DNA of 47,849 bases from Mycolicibacter acidiphilus (GCF_018455725.1 NZ_JAHCLR010000017.1:1-47849); one strand, 5' to 3'; counted from the stretch's first letter, positions 38,480-47,849 are shown. Numbers and translations: made by a program. The notes: generated by a model from the letters alone, not told the origin.

Positions 38480-38538
38480 TTGACTCTGCGCCTACGGCGC
38501 AACGCTCTCGCGTTTTTGCTGCGTGGACGCAGAGTCAA
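38480..38538. repeat. Inverted repeat with nested hairpin beside tRNA-Ala
   Basis: TTGACTCTGCG (38480-38490) pairs perfectly with CGCAGAGTCAA (38528-38538). Inside lies a second hairpin, GCGCC-TAC-GGCGC (38488-38500), and a CGTTTTTG stretch. It lies just past the 3' end of the tRNA and may terminate it. The CTCTGC core is shared with the 23.4/25.6 kb hairpins, but the relation is weak. Confidence 0.6.
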
Positions 38539-38554
38539 CGCGGATTCCAATGGG

Positions 38555-38627
38555 TGGAGCTAAGGGGATTCGAACCCCTGACCCCCACACTGCCAGTGTG
38601 GTGCGCTACCAACTGCGCCATAGCCCC
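38555..38627 (-). tRNA. tRNA-Ala (anticodon GGC)
   Basis: A 73-nt cloverleaf on the minus strand. Acceptor GGGGCTA pairs with TAGCTCC. The D-arm is GCGC-AGTTGGTA-GCGC. The anticodon loop CTGGCAG carries GGC, reading GCC and GCU alanine codons. The T-arm AGGGG-TTCGAAT-CCCCT is canonical. The 3' CCA is not encoded (CCC follows the discriminator A). No second copy of its 3' end is seen in the window, so there is no evidence that it is an integration site. Confidence 0.97.
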
Positions 38628-38697
38628 GCGATGTCGTGCTCATCGAAGTTACACCACGCCACCGGCTGTATTCAAAACGGCTGGTCAGCCTTCGGTT

Positions 38698-39138
38698 TCA
38701 GGCCGAATCCCGGGTTTGGTGCACCCCGTAGGGCACGGCGTCGACCAGTGTGACGGCCACGGTGGCCCCGCTGGGCACCTGATAGCTGCGCTGCTCCCCG
38801 GGCTTGGCGCCGACGATCGCCCGGCCCAGCGGTGACTCGCTGGAGTACACCTCCAGGTCACCGTGGTCGTCGCGGACACCCAGCAGGAAGGTCTCGGTGT
38901 CCCCGCCGTCGTCGTAGCGGACGGTCAGCACCATGCCGGGCTCGGCGACACCGTCATCCGGCGGGTCCTCCCCGACCACCGCGCTGGCCAGCAGCTCGTG
39001 GATCTGGTGCACCCGGGCCTGCCGGGCCTGCCGCTCGTCGTACTCGTCGGGTTCGGGCGCGGTGCGCAGCTCGGCCAGCTCGGCCTCCAGCCGGTCGCGG
39101 GCGTCCTGCGTCATCCAGACGCCGTTCGGTTCGGTCAT
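38698..39138 (-). CDS. GreA/GreB-like transcription factor
   Basis: A 146-residue protein with the Gre layout: N-terminal coiled coil (LEAELAELRTAPEPDEYDER... VHQIHELLASA, about 17-55) and a C-terminal FKBP-like domain (VLTVRYDDGGDTETFLLG, SPLGRAIVGAKPGEQRSYQV). The coil is shorter than in GreA (about 160 residues). Its tip carries DE (about 30-35), the kind of acidic pair that stimulates transcript cleavage by RNA polymerase. It is nearer to the second mycobacterial Gre-like protein (Rv3788 type) than to GreA itself. ATG 39138 with GGAGACGACCC upstream. Confidence 0.8.
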   Translation of the reverse strand: MTEPNGVWMTQDARDRLEAELAELRTAPEPDEYDERQARQARVHQIHELLASAVVGEDPPDDGVAEPGMVLTVRYDDGGDTETFLLGVRDDHGDLEVYSSESPLGRAIVGAKPGEQRSYQVPSGATVAVTLVDAVPYGVHQTRDSA

Positions 39139-39184
39139 GGGTCGTCTCCTCACACAACGGGGTTTGCTTGAATGCCAAGAAGTT

Positions 39185-40438
39185 TCAGCGCAGCGGGTCG
39201 AGTTCGCGCAGCACGGCGGATTGCTTGCCGGTGGTGATCTGCTCGGCCAGCAGCCGGCCGGTCACCGGGCCGTGCGTCATCCCCCACATGCCGTGCCCGC
39301 CGGCGACGTAGACGGCACCGGGGACCGCCTCCCCCACCACCGGGCGGCCGTCGGAGCTCACCGGGCGCGGACCCACCCACACGTCGGTCCGCTCATCCCA
39401 GCGCACCCCGTCGAGCAGTGGTCGGGTGGCGGTGACGATCGCCTCGACGCGGGCGGGGACGATCGGGTCGTCGGGGTCGCGGAACTCCATGGTCCCCGCC
39501 ACCCGCAGCCCGCCGTCGATCGGCGTGCAGGCGACTCTGGTGTCGGGCAGGTAGATCGGACCGGTGACCGGGCCGTCCACCGGAACGGTGAACGAGTAGC
39601 CGCGCCCAGCCCGCACCGGAACCCGCACCCAGCGGCGCGTCAACCGGGACAGCCAGGCGCCGGTGGCGATCACCACGGCGTCCGCGGTCAGCACCCGCCC
39701 GTCGGCGCTGGTCACGCTCACCCCGCCGGCACCGGGCGTCACGTCGGCGACCTCGGTGATGTGCAGCGCGGCGCCGCGTTCCACCACGGCGCGGCCCAGC
39801 GCGGTGACGAACCGGCCCGGGTCCAGGTAGCGCTGGCCGTCGATCTGCACGGCGGCGCCGACCGCCTCCGATGCCAGCGGCACCCGTTCGCGCAGGGCGG
39901 CGCCGGTCAGTTCGGTGCGCAGCACCGGCAGGCTGTCCTCGGCGAACCGGCGCAGCTCGTCGAGCAGGCGCTGCGCGTCGGCGGAACTGCGGAAGATCGC
40001 GGTGATCGGCGCGTCGTGCAGCGCCGCGTCCACCCCGTTGGCGACCAGCACGTCGTAGGCCTCGATGCATTCCGCGCTCAGCGGCGCGTTCGCCCGCACC
40101 GCGCGGCGCCACGCCGAGCGTCGGCTGTGCGCGGCGAAGCTCAGCAGGAACGACCACATGCTCGGGCCGGCATTCCACGGGATCTGCAGCGGCGCAGCCG
40201 AACTCAGCAGTGACCGCAGGCCGTAGCGCACGTTGGCACCCTCGTTGAGCGGGATCGCCAGCGCCGGGGAGATCCAGCCGGCGTTGCCCCACGACGAGCC
40301 GGCCGCCACCCCAACCCGGTCGACGAGGGTGACCTGCACCCCGCGCTCCTGCAGGAACCAGGCAGTGGACAGCCCGACGATGCCGGCGCCCACCACGATC
40401 ACCGACCGTGGTGTGCCGTCGACTCGATCGCCACCCAT
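39185..40438 (-). CDS. FAD-dependent D-amino-acid dehydrogenase-like oxidoreductase
   Basis: A 417-residue DAO/DadA-type flavoprotein. The dinucleotide motif is VIVVGAGIVGLSTAWFLQER (about 13-32), followed by the FAD contact GSSWGNAGWISP (about 48-59), a substrate domain, and the FAD-closing VYVAGGHGMWGMTHGPVTGR near 370-390. It deaminates D-amino or related secondary amino acids, passing electrons to the respiratory chain or oxygen. The next upstream gene on the strand encodes a PucR regulator, a class often controlling amino acid or purine catabolism, so a small catabolic unit is plausible. Confidence 0.85.
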   Translation of the reverse strand: MGGDRVDGTPRSVIVVGAGIVGLSTAWFLQERGVQVTLVDRVGVAAGSSWGNAGWISPALAIPLNEGANVRYGLRSLLSSAAPLQIPWNAGPSMWSFLLSFAAHSRRSAWRRAVRANAPLSAECIEAYDVLVANGVDAALHDAPITAIFRSSADAQRLLDELRRFAEDSLPVLRTELTGAALRERVPLASEAVGAAVQIDGQRYLDPGRFVTALGRAVVERGAALHITEVADVTPGAGGVSVTSADGRVLTADAVVIATGAWLSRLTRRWVRVPVRAGRGYSFTVPVDGPVTGPIYLPDTRVACTPIDGGLRVAGTMEFRDPDDPIVPARVEAIVTATRPLLDGVRWDERTDVWVGPRPVSSDGRPVVGEAVPGAVYVAGGHGMWGMTHGPVTGRLLAEQITTGKQSAVLRELDPLR

Positions 40439-40497
40439 GCCTCCATGATGCGACGGTCCGGCCGGTCATGGTTTGACGAAGCCCGACAACGCTCCGG

Positions 40498-42027
40498 TCA
40501 GGGTTTGTCGGTTTCCGACAGTCCCAGTTCGATCATCATCGCGAACCGTTTGCGGGCGTCGTCCAGCGGCAGCGGGGTCACCTCGGCCATCTTGCGCAGC
40601 CGGTAGCGCACGGTGTTGTCGTGCACGCCGAGCCGCTCGGCGGCCTGCGCCGGATCGCCCTGGGCGTCCAACCAGGCCCGCAGCGTGTCCAGGTAGCGGG
40701 TGCCGTGCCGCAGGTCGTGGTTGCGCAGTTCGGCGACCGGCCCGCGCACCGGCACCCGCCCGGCCCGGGCCGCGGTCTGCAACCGCCGCAGCACGATCTC
40801 ATCCCAGGATTCGTCGTAGGCCGGCGGCGGACCACCGGGTGGCCCGGCCTCGTGCAGCGCCAGGCATTCCTCGGCCTCCCGGCGGGCCGCGGTCAGTTCG
40901 TCGGCGGTCGCCGCCGCGCTGATCCCGGCGAGCACGGTCGCCTGCTCCGGCAGCGTCGACCGCAGGCCGGCCACCCAGCGCCGCGCCTGCTCGGCGTCCT
41001 CGGCCGGCAGCAGCGTGTAGACGGTGTTGGCGGCCAGCGCACTGCGACCGGGCCGCGACCACCCGAAGCCGGTGGTGACGGCCTCGAACGCCAGCAGCAG
41101 CGCGGCGTGCGGCTGGGCGGCGAGCCGGGTGTGCACGGCGATCACCCGCAGCGGGGTCTGCGGCAGCCCGAGGCGGGTCACCAGGCCGGCGGCGTCGGTG
41201 CAGTCGGCGCCGTCGAGCAGCCGGGTCACCCAGTCGGATTCGACCTGCCGCTCCAGGTCGGCGCTCGCCCGCGACCGCAGCATGTGCAGCGCGACGGTGC
41301 GGGCGCCGTCGGCCAGTGCGGCCAGCCGGTCTCCGGTCAGCGCCGTCGGGCAGGCCACCCACACCGCGCCGAGCAGTTCCCGGCCGGCCCGCACCGCCGC
41401 CACCATCCGCCCGGTCATCCCGTGGTCGGGGTCGGCGGCGACGAACAGCGGCTCGTCATGCTCGGTCAGATGCCGGAACACGCCGGCCTCCTCGAAAACG
41501 GCCCGCAGCGTCTCCGGCGCCTGCCGGCCCAGGATCGTCGCCGAGCGCGCCGGGTCGGCCTGCTGCTGCCCGCGGGAGTACGCCAGCACCCGGCAGTGCC
41601 GGTCCTCGATGGTGACCGCGCCGCCGACGGTGCCGGCCAGGCTGTCGGCGACGGCGAACAGATCCGTTGGGCCGCGGCCGGATTCGGTCTCCCGGCCTTC
41701 GAGTACCAGCCCGTAGACGACACCGGCCAGCTCACTCCAGGACACCGCCGGCTCGACGACCAGCACGGCCAGCGACTCACCCTCACCGGCGAACGCGGTG
41801 CGGTCCTCGAAGTCACGGACCAGCACCGCAACGGCTTTGGCGGCCACCGCCCAGCGGACCGCCTCCTTGACCGAGCGGGCGCCGACCGCCAGCAGCACGT
41901 CACCGACCACGACGCCGTCCTCGTGCAGTGCGACGCTGGCGAGTTCGGTGGTCCGCGGCGCCGAGCAGAAGCGCAGCCGCACCCCGTAGCCGCCGAGCAC
42001 GTTGACCAGCCGGTCCAGTGTCACCAT
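40498..42027 (-). CDS. PucR-family transcriptional regulator
   Basis: A 509-residue regulator. An N-terminal PucR sensor domain (about 1-130: LASVALHEDGVVVGDVLLAV) is followed by a GAF-like middle region (about 150-270) and the C-terminal PucR HTH: YLDTLRAWLDAQGDPAQAAE, LGVHDNTVRYRLRKMAEV (about 455-490). It starts at ATG 42027, whose A is the last base of the upstream MFS stop (TGATG), so the two are translationally coupled. It probably controls the exporter, itself and the flavoprotein downstream (59 bp away). The effector is unknown. Confidence 0.92.
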   Translation of the reverse strand: MVTLDRLVNVLGGYGVRLRFCSAPRTTELASVALHEDGVVVGDVLLAVGARSVKEAVRWAVAAKAVAVLVRDFEDRTAFAGEGESLAVLVVEPAVSWSELAGVVYGLVLEGRETESGRGPTDLFAVADSLAGTVGGAVTIEDRHCRVLAYSRGQQQADPARSATILGRQAPETLRAVFEEAGVFRHLTEHDEPLFVAADPDHGMTGRMVAAVRAGRELLGAVWVACPTALTGDRLAALADGARTVALHMLRSRASADLERQVESDWVTRLLDGADCTDAAGLVTRLGLPQTPLRVIAVHTRLAAQPHAALLLAFEAVTTGFGWSRPGRSALAANTVYTLLPAEDAEQARRWVAGLRSTLPEQATVLAGISAAATADELTAARREAEECLALHEAGPPGGPPPAYDESWDEIVLRRLQTAARAGRVPVRGPVAELRNHDLRHGTRYLDTLRAWLDAQGDPAQAAERLGVHDNTVRYRLRKMAEVTPLPLDDARKRFAMMIELGLSETDKP

Positions 42028-43250
42028 CAGGCCACGTCCCGGGCCGTCGAGTCGGTGGTGCGGGTCTCCGGCGCCAGCACCCAGCCGATGGCCGCCGTCA
42101 GCAGCACGGCGCCGCTGACCGCGAAACTCCATTCGAACGACAGGTGCTGGGCGATCTGGCCGACGGTCAGTGACCCGATGATCGAGCCGAGGTCGGCCAT
42201 CATCTGGTAGGTGGCGACCGCGGTGCCGGCCCGCGCCTGGTTGCCGATGATGTCGGCGATGACGGCCTGCTGCGGCGCCCCGTACATGCCGGAGGCCAGG
42301 CCGGTCAGATACGCGGCGGCCAGAAACAGCGGCAGCGACGACGTCACCCCCAGCAGCGCGGTCGCCACGGCCGACACCGCCAGTCCGGCGATCAGCGGGC
42401 CGCGGCGGCCGATCCGGTCCGACAGGTGCCCGCTGGGCAGCACCGCGCAGACGTTGCCGATCGCGATCGTCGCCAGCGCCAGCCCGGCCACCGCCGCGCC
42501 GCGGCCCAGGATCTCGGTGACGAACAGCGGCACCAGCGCCACCCGCATCCCGAACACCGACCAGCCGGTGGCGAAGTTCGACAGCAGCGCCGACCGGTAG
42601 GCCCGGTGTGCCAGTGCGGTGCGCAGCGCGACGGTCGGCGCGCCCGTCGCCGCCGGTGCCGCCAACTCGGAGTTGCGCAGGCTGACGAACACCACCGTCG
42701 CCGACACCAGCAGCACGCTGCCGTAGATCAGGAACGGCGCACTCAACCCGAAACCAGCTGTGAGACTGCCCAATACCGGTCCGCAGACGGTACCCAGCAG
42801 GAAGGCGGTGGCGAACATGCCGGCGATCCGGCCGCGGGCGTCCGGCGGGCTGATCCGGATCATCAGACCCAGCGAGGCGATGAAGAACATCGTCGACCCG
42901 ACCCCGGACAGCGCGCGGAACGCCAGCAGTTGCCAGTAGGTCTGGGCGAACGCGCACGCCGCGGTCGACGACGACACGATCAGCAGCCCGGCGACGTACA
43001 CCCGCCGCTCCCCCAGTCGCTGCACCAGGATGCCGCTGCCCGGCGCGCAGCACAGCCGCATCAGGGCGAACGCGGTGATCACGAACGTCGCCGCGGAGAT
43101 GCTCACCCCGAAGTGCCGGGCGTAGGCCGGCAGCACCGGCGACACCACCCCGTAGCCCAGGGCGATCAACGTGTTGGCGCCCATCAGCACCCAGATCTCC
43201 CGGGGCAATCCCAGCCAGCGGGATCGATCCGGCCGGGTGGTGGAGGTCAC
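42027..43250 (-). CDS. MFS exporter (DHA1-like)
   Basis: A 407-residue, twelve-helix permease. Motif A-like ILVQRLGERRVYVAG lies after TM2. RALSGVGSTMFFIASLGLMI (motif B region) and GTVCGPVLGSLTAGFGL (motif C, the antiporter signature GxxxGPxxGG) point to drug or metabolite efflux. GTG start, leaderless by the position of TAAAGT 6 nt upstream on the coding strand. First gene of an MFS-PucR-(flavoprotein) unit. Confidence 0.88.
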   Translation of the reverse strand: MTSTTRPDRSRWLGLPREIWVLMGANTLIALGYGVVSPVLPAYARHFGVSISAATFVITAFALMRLCCAPGSGILVQRLGERRVYVAGLLIVSSSTAACAFAQTYWQLLAFRALSGVGSTMFFIASLGLMIRISPPDARGRIAGMFATAFLLGTVCGPVLGSLTAGFGLSAPFLIYGSVLLVSATVVFVSLRNSELAAPAATGAPTVALRTALAHRAYRSALLSNFATGWSVFGMRVALVPLFVTEILGRGAAVAGLALATIAIGNVCAVLPSGHLSDRIGRRGPLIAGLAVSAVATALLGVTSSLPLFLAAAYLTGLASGMYGAPQQAVIADIIGNQARAGTAVATYQMMADLGSIIGSLTVGQIAQHLSFEWSFAVSGAVLLTAAIGWVLAPETRTTDSTARDVA

Positions 43251-43256
43251 CCGCTA

Positions 43257-43262
43257 ACTTTA
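43257..43262 (-). promoter_or_regulatory. -10 box of the MFS-PucR operon, leaderless start
   Basis: On the minus strand TAAAGT is followed by TAGCGG and the GTG start at 43250: the TANNNT plus 6 nt arrangement. The divergent gene at 43292 has a normal ribosome site (GAAGGGA), so only this side looks leaderless. Confidence 0.5.
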
Positions 43263-43291
43263 GTCACCTGTCGTTCACCGAAGGGATTGCA

Positions 43292-44070
43292 ATGCACTGG
43301 TACACCGGGAACTCCGGCTACGACACCGTCCTGGCCGCGGCGTTCGCGTTCGCGGCGCTGGTGATCATCGGCGGCTTCTTCGGACAGAGTTCCTACGGGC
43401 GCTTCTCGTCGAAGAAGCTCGGCTTCAACCTGAACCCGAAGTTCGGCTGGTGGCTGATGGAGATCCCGGCGACGGTCGTGTTCGCGGTCGCCTACCTGAC
43501 CGGGCCGCACCGGTCCGCGGCCGCGCCACTGGTGCTCGCCGGAATGTGGTTGCTGCACTACGCCAACCGCGGCTGGTTCTTCCCGCTGGCGATCCGGCAG
43601 GTGCCCGGCAAACGGAACACGTTCAACGCCTCGGTGATCGTGATGGGCATGCTGGTGACGTCGATGCACGGCTACCTCAACGGCGCGCTGTTCAGCCACG
43701 ACTACTTCGGGCAGTACACCGCCGGCTGGCTGACCGACCCCCGGTTCATCGTCGGGGTGGTGATCTACCTGGGCGGGTTTGCGCTGCTGGTCAGTTCGGA
43801 ATCCATCGTGCGGAACCTGCGCGACAAGAACAATCCGGGTGCGGTGGAGTACCGGGTGCCGTTCGGCGGCGGCTTCCGGCTGGTCACCAGCCCGGCCTAC
43901 CTGGGTGAGCTGATCGCCTGGACGGGGTTCACGATCTTCACCTGGGCGCTGCCGGGCCTCGTCATCCTGCTGATCACCGCCGGCAACCTGATCCCGCGGG
44001 CGCTCGCCACGCACGGCTGGTACCGGCAGAAGTTTCCCGACTACCCCGCCGAGCGCCGGGCGCTGATCCC

Positions 44071-44083
<13 letters not shown>
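43292..44083 (+). CDS. Steroid 5-alpha-reductase family membrane enzyme
   Basis: A 263-residue polytopic protein of the SRD5A/ICMT superfamily. C-terminal landmarks: [21 protein letters not shown] (about 189-209), [18 protein letters not shown], and the family ending [20 protein letters not shown]. The middle [15 protein letters not shown] fits the NADPH-binding surface. It probably reduces a delta-4 3-oxo-steroid or a similar enone. ATG with GAAGGGA 8 nt upstream. Its stop overlaps the converging pgmA stop by 13 bp. Confidence 0.9.
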
Positions 44084-45723
<1,640 letters not shown>

Positions 45724-45821
45724 ATCCGCCATTGTGGCGGCGGTGACGGGCGTGCCGCACGGGTTTGCTGTGAGCCGGGTCATTGCCCCGCCCCGGTAAT
45801 CTCGAAGCCGGAGGCGTGAAC

Positions 45822-46367
45822 ATGAAAACAGTGCGCGACCAGGGTCAGATCACGAGCGTCGAAGGCGGCTGCGGGCCCGACGGGTTTGACGACCGGCCGG
45901 CGGCGCTGCGGCTGTGGGATCGGCGTGCGGCGTTCAAACCGTTCGCGGTGGCCGGGGTGGCCGCCGTGCTGATCGGCGGTGTGCTCGCCTCGGCGATCGC
46001 GGCGCCGGCACCCACCCGGCACGGGGTGTGGGCGGTCGCGTTCCTGGTGCTGGTGCTGGGCGCAGGTCAGTTGGCGCTGGGCGCGGGCGAGGTGCTGCTG
46101 GCGGCGCGCGCGCCGCGCACCGGCCTGCCGGCGGCGGTGGCGTTCAACGTCGCCGGCATCGCGATCCTGCTCGGCGTCGTCACCGACCACGTCCTGGTGT
46201 TCGACGCCGGCTCGCTGCTGCTGCTGGTGACGCTGGCGCTGCTGCTGTACGACGTGCGGGACAGCACCCGGCGCGGGTGGTGGCTGCGGCTCTACCGGCT
46301 GCTGATCGTGGTGCTGATCGTCAGCATCCCGATCGGGATGGGGCTGACCACCGTCGGCAAGGTGTGA
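45822..46367 (+). CDS. Conserved membrane protein, unknown function
   Basis: A 181-residue protein with a polar N-terminus (about 1-38) and about five membrane helices ([84 protein letters not shown]). There is a short basic stretch RDSTRRGWW between the last two. No catalytic motif is seen. ATG 45822 has GGAG 8 nt upstream; a GTG six bases earlier is possible. Divergent from pgmA; its stop codon forms part of an 18-bp tandem repeat. Confidence 0.75.
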   Translation: MKTVRDQGQITSVEGGCGPDGFDDRPAALRLWDRRAAFKPFAVAGVAAVLIGGVLASAIAAPAPTRHGVWAVAFLVLVLGAGQLALGAGEVLLAARAPRTGLPAAVAFNVAGIAILLGVVTDHVLVFDAGSLLLLVTLALLLYDVRDSTRRGWWLRLYRLLIVVLIVSIPIGMGLTTVGKV

Positions 46368-46416
46368 CCGGGGCTCGGCATGTGACCGAGGCTCGGCATG
46401 TGACCAGGGCTCAGCC
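46363..46416. repeat. Three tandem 18-bp repeats
   Basis: TGTGACCGGGGCTCGGCA, TGTGACCGAGGCTCGGCA and TGTGACCAGGGCTCAGCC follow one another without spacers. Copies 1 and 2 differ at one base; copy 3 is more diverged and covers the stop of the DUF488 gene. Copy 1 contains the stop of the membrane protein gene. Probably replication slippage between converging genes. Confidence 0.85.
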
Positions 46417-46776
46417 CTTGGCCAGCAGCTTGGCGAGCACCGCGGCCTGCGAGCCCTCCACCTGCTTGGTGGCGGTGACCAGGGTGACGGTCTTGCCCCG
46501 GGTCATCTCACGCAGTTCCTCGAACGCCGCGCTGCCCTCGGGGGTCTGCAACTCCTGCTCGTAGCGGGTGACGAACTCGTCGAAGCGCTCCGGCTGATGG
46601 TTGTACCAACTGCGCAGATCCTTCGACGGCGCCGCGTTCTTGAACCAGCGCCCGACCCGTGGGTCTTCTCGATGGAATCCGCGCGGCCAGACCCGGTCCA
46701 CACAGATGCGTTCACCGTCTTCCGGGCTGGGTTCGTCATAGACGCGGGCCACCCGGATCTTGGTTTTCAGTGCCAT
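46411..46776 (-). CDS. DUF488 protein (Rv3073c-like)
   Basis: A 121-residue protein of the DUF488 (YeaO-like) family. Conserved Arg/Trp-rich core: ICVDRVWPRGFHREDPRVGR (about 24-43), WFKNAAPSKDLRSWYNHQPE (about 44-63) and FVTRYEQELQ; the closing strand KTVTLVTATKQVEGSQAAVL. Function unproven; fold and residues suggest a nucleic-acid or nucleotide-related role. ATG with TACGCT 5 nt upstream, near-leaderless. It keeps synteny with the pgmA region of M. tuberculosis. Confidence 0.9.
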   Translation of the reverse strand: MALKTKIRVARVYDEPSPEDGERICVDRVWPRGFHREDPRVGRWFKNAAPSKDLRSWYNHQPERFDEFVTRYEQELQTPEGSAAFEELREMTRGKTVTLVTATKQVEGSQAAVLAKLLAKG

Positions 46777-46877
46777 ACCCCAGCGTATCGCCGATATCGG
46801 AGTTCAGCCACGGCCCGCCAGACCCCCGGATGCGGTGGCGCGATCAGTCGATCTCGCGCCGCGAGGCTGACAACTTG

Positions 46878-46904
46878 CTGAAAACTGAATAATTCAGAGT
46901 TCAG
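46878..46904. promoter_or_regulatory. 27-bp compound palindrome upstream of PGRS gene
   Basis: CTGAA-aa-CTGAAT-A-ATTCAG-ag-TTCAG: a perfect inner palindrome (46885-46897) nested in outer half-sites in mirror order. The surrounding 46860-46920 is AT-rich. It lies 147 bp upstream of the PGRS start and 54 bp upstream of TACCTT (46958-46963, preceded by TGC), the best -10 candidate. The 87-nt leader contains an imperfect CCAGGG...CCCTCTGG hairpin. It looks like an operator for a repressor binding as two dimers. Confidence 0.55.
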
Positions 46905-47050
46905 TATTCACTTATTTTGCACTCGGTTCGCCCCTAGTTAGCCACTCAGGACTCTGCTACCTTCGGGTGACATTTCTCATGTTCATGCCAGGGTGTGATG
47001 CGCGGACGACGGTTGCGCCTGCCCTCTGGCCGACCCGATAAGGAACACGT

Positions 47051-47849
47051 GTGGGTGGTCAGCACAGGGCGAACGGCAACCGTCAATCGGCTGACGCCAA
47101 GGTCAGAGGTGCTCGCCGGGTCGCCGGTGCCACCACCGCGGTCGGCGCGTTCCTGGCGTTCGGCCTCGCCCCACTGACATCGGCCCCGGCCGCGCACGCC
47201 GACGGGGAGTTCGACTGGCTGACCGAAATGTTGGAACCGGCCACCACATCAGTCAGCACGAACGATCTTGGCGAGTTCTCAGGACCTGTGGTCGACTCCG
47301 GCGGCTGGCTCAGCCCACTCAGTCCGCTCAGTCCGGGGGACGACCTCTCCGGCTCCGCCGCGTCCACCAGCGACGCCGGCATCTTCGCCGAACTGCTCAC
47401 CTCCTTCTACACGCCGATGCACGACAGCATCGAGGCCTGGATTCAGAGCTCGACCGGTCAGACCGTGGATGCCGCGATCAACGCCCTGGTCGGCTCGCAC
47501 ATGATCGGCGACGGCACCGCCGGTACCGCCGCTGACCCGAACGGCGGCGCAGCGGGCTGGCTGTTCGGCGACGGCGGGGCCGGCTACGACGGCGGCGGCG
47601 GTGACGGCGGGGCCGCCGGATTCTTCGGCAACGGCGGCGACGGCGGCACCGGCGCGGCCGGCGGGGTCGGTGGCACCGGCGGTGCGGGCGGCACATTCAT
47701 GGGCTTCGGCGGTGACGGCGGCGCCGGCGGGGTCGGTGCAACCGGCGCAGTCGGCGGCACCGGCGGGACCGGCGGCGACGGGATCGGCTGGTTCCTCAGC
47801 GCCGGCGGCACGGGCGGCGTGGGCGGCACCGGCGGGATCGGTGCGGTCG
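47051..47849 (+). CDS. Secreted PGRS-type Gly-rich protein without PE domain, 3' end outside window
   Basis: At least 266 residues. The start is GTG 47051 with AAGGA 6 nt upstream. Residues 1-25 are basic (VGGQHRANGNRQSADAKVRG), then comes a signal peptide core GAFLAFGLAPLTSAPAAHA, cut at about residue 53. Residues 54-150 form a unique domain (FDWLTEMLEPATTSVSTNDL; YTPMHDSIEAWIQSSTGQTV). From IGDGTAGTAADPNGGAAGWL onward it is PGRS: GGxGG repeats with FGDGG, FGNGG and FGGDGG modules. The PGRS entry sequence is the one found in PE_PGRS proteins, but the PE helices are replaced by a Sec-type signal. Surface or secreted; function unknown. Confidence 0.85.
   Translation, partial: MGGQHRANGNRQSADAKVRGARRVAGATTAVGAFLAFGLAPLTSAPAAHADGEFDWLTEMLEPATTSVSTNDLGEFSGPVVDSGGWLSPLSPLSPGDDLSGSAASTSDAGIFAELLTSFYTPMHDSIEAWIQSSTGQTVDAAINALVGSHMIGDGTAGTAADPNGGAAGWLFGDGGAGYDGGGGDGGAAGFFGNGGDGGTGAAGGVGGTGGAGGTFMGFGGDGGAGGVGATGAVGGTGGTGGDGIGWFLSAGGTGGVGGTGGIGAV

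Noticed and set aside
33600-38627. Integrated element with attachment site at tRNA-Ala
   Set aside because: No integrase, no excisionase next to an integrase, and no repeat of the tRNA 3' end in the window. Low GC alone does not prove an integrative element.
47051-47849. PE_PGRS protein
   Set aside because: The N-terminus lacks the PE helices and Pro-Glu motif and instead has a signal peptide.

Overview
The window is high-GC actinobacterial DNA and almost certainly comes from a mycobacterium. The evidence is gene content and order, recalled from M. tuberculosis and not searched: ctaD-fecB-adhC, nrdF2, an FAD monooxygenase, a TetR gene, nrdEIH, an NADPH:FMN reductase, an SDR, a TetR gene, cyp136, fadE22, cstA, pgmA and a DUF488 gene follow the Rv3043c-Rv3073c order. 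A PGRS (Gly-rich) protein closes the window. No species call is possible from the sequence alone.

Layout. 1-6.1 kb: respiratory oxidase subunit I (cut by the left edge), the FecB lipoprotein, the zinc alcohol dehydrogenase AdhC and two tandem NarK/OxlT-like MFS transporters. 6.1-16.6 kb: the class Ib ribonucleotide reductase, split into nrdF2 and nrdHIE, each preceded by a pair of NrdR boxes 32 bp apart. Between them lie a monooxygenase/TetR pair and an inserted block: a geranylgeranyl-reductase-like flavoprotein, an HTH-less LysR effector domain divergent from a DUF5997 gene, a MazEF-type toxin-antitoxin pair and a DEDDh exonuclease. 16.7-23.4 kb: DedA, a response regulator and a histidine kinase arranged tail to tail, a TetR-SDR-FMN reductase operon and CYP136. 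23.4-33.5 kb: central and lipid metabolism (VOC protein, PoxB, SDR + FadE22), the CstA/YbdD peptide or pyruvate uptake pair, an ABC1 kinase and an L,D-transpeptidase.

33.6-38.6 kb is accessory DNA of visibly lower GC. It holds a secreted Ala/Pro-rich protein, a very small RHH protein, an HTH-type antitoxin with a broken PIN toxin, and a four-gene type VII secretion toxin cassette (two WXG100 proteins, a 476-residue polymorphic toxin with a probable PD-(D/E)XK nuclease end, and a candidate immunity protein), ending at tRNA-Ala(GGC). 38.7-47.8 kb: a GreA-like factor, an amino-acid-oxidase-type flavoprotein, a PucR regulator coupled to an MFS exporter, a steroid 5-alpha-reductase-like enzyme, phosphoglucomutase, a membrane protein, a DUF488 protein and the PGRS protein (cut by the right edge).

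The most interesting signals are: (a) the HTH-less LysR / DUF5997 pair, whose whole 28-bp intergenic region is one near-perfect palindrome carrying two opposed leaderless promoters; (b) the CpnT-like toxin cassette with a nuclease-type rather than a TNT-type end; (c) a dispersed hairpin repeat in two near-identical copies with a compensatory base change, plus a decayed third copy; and (d) at least seven genes that start exactly 6 nt after a TANNNT -10 box and so look leaderless.
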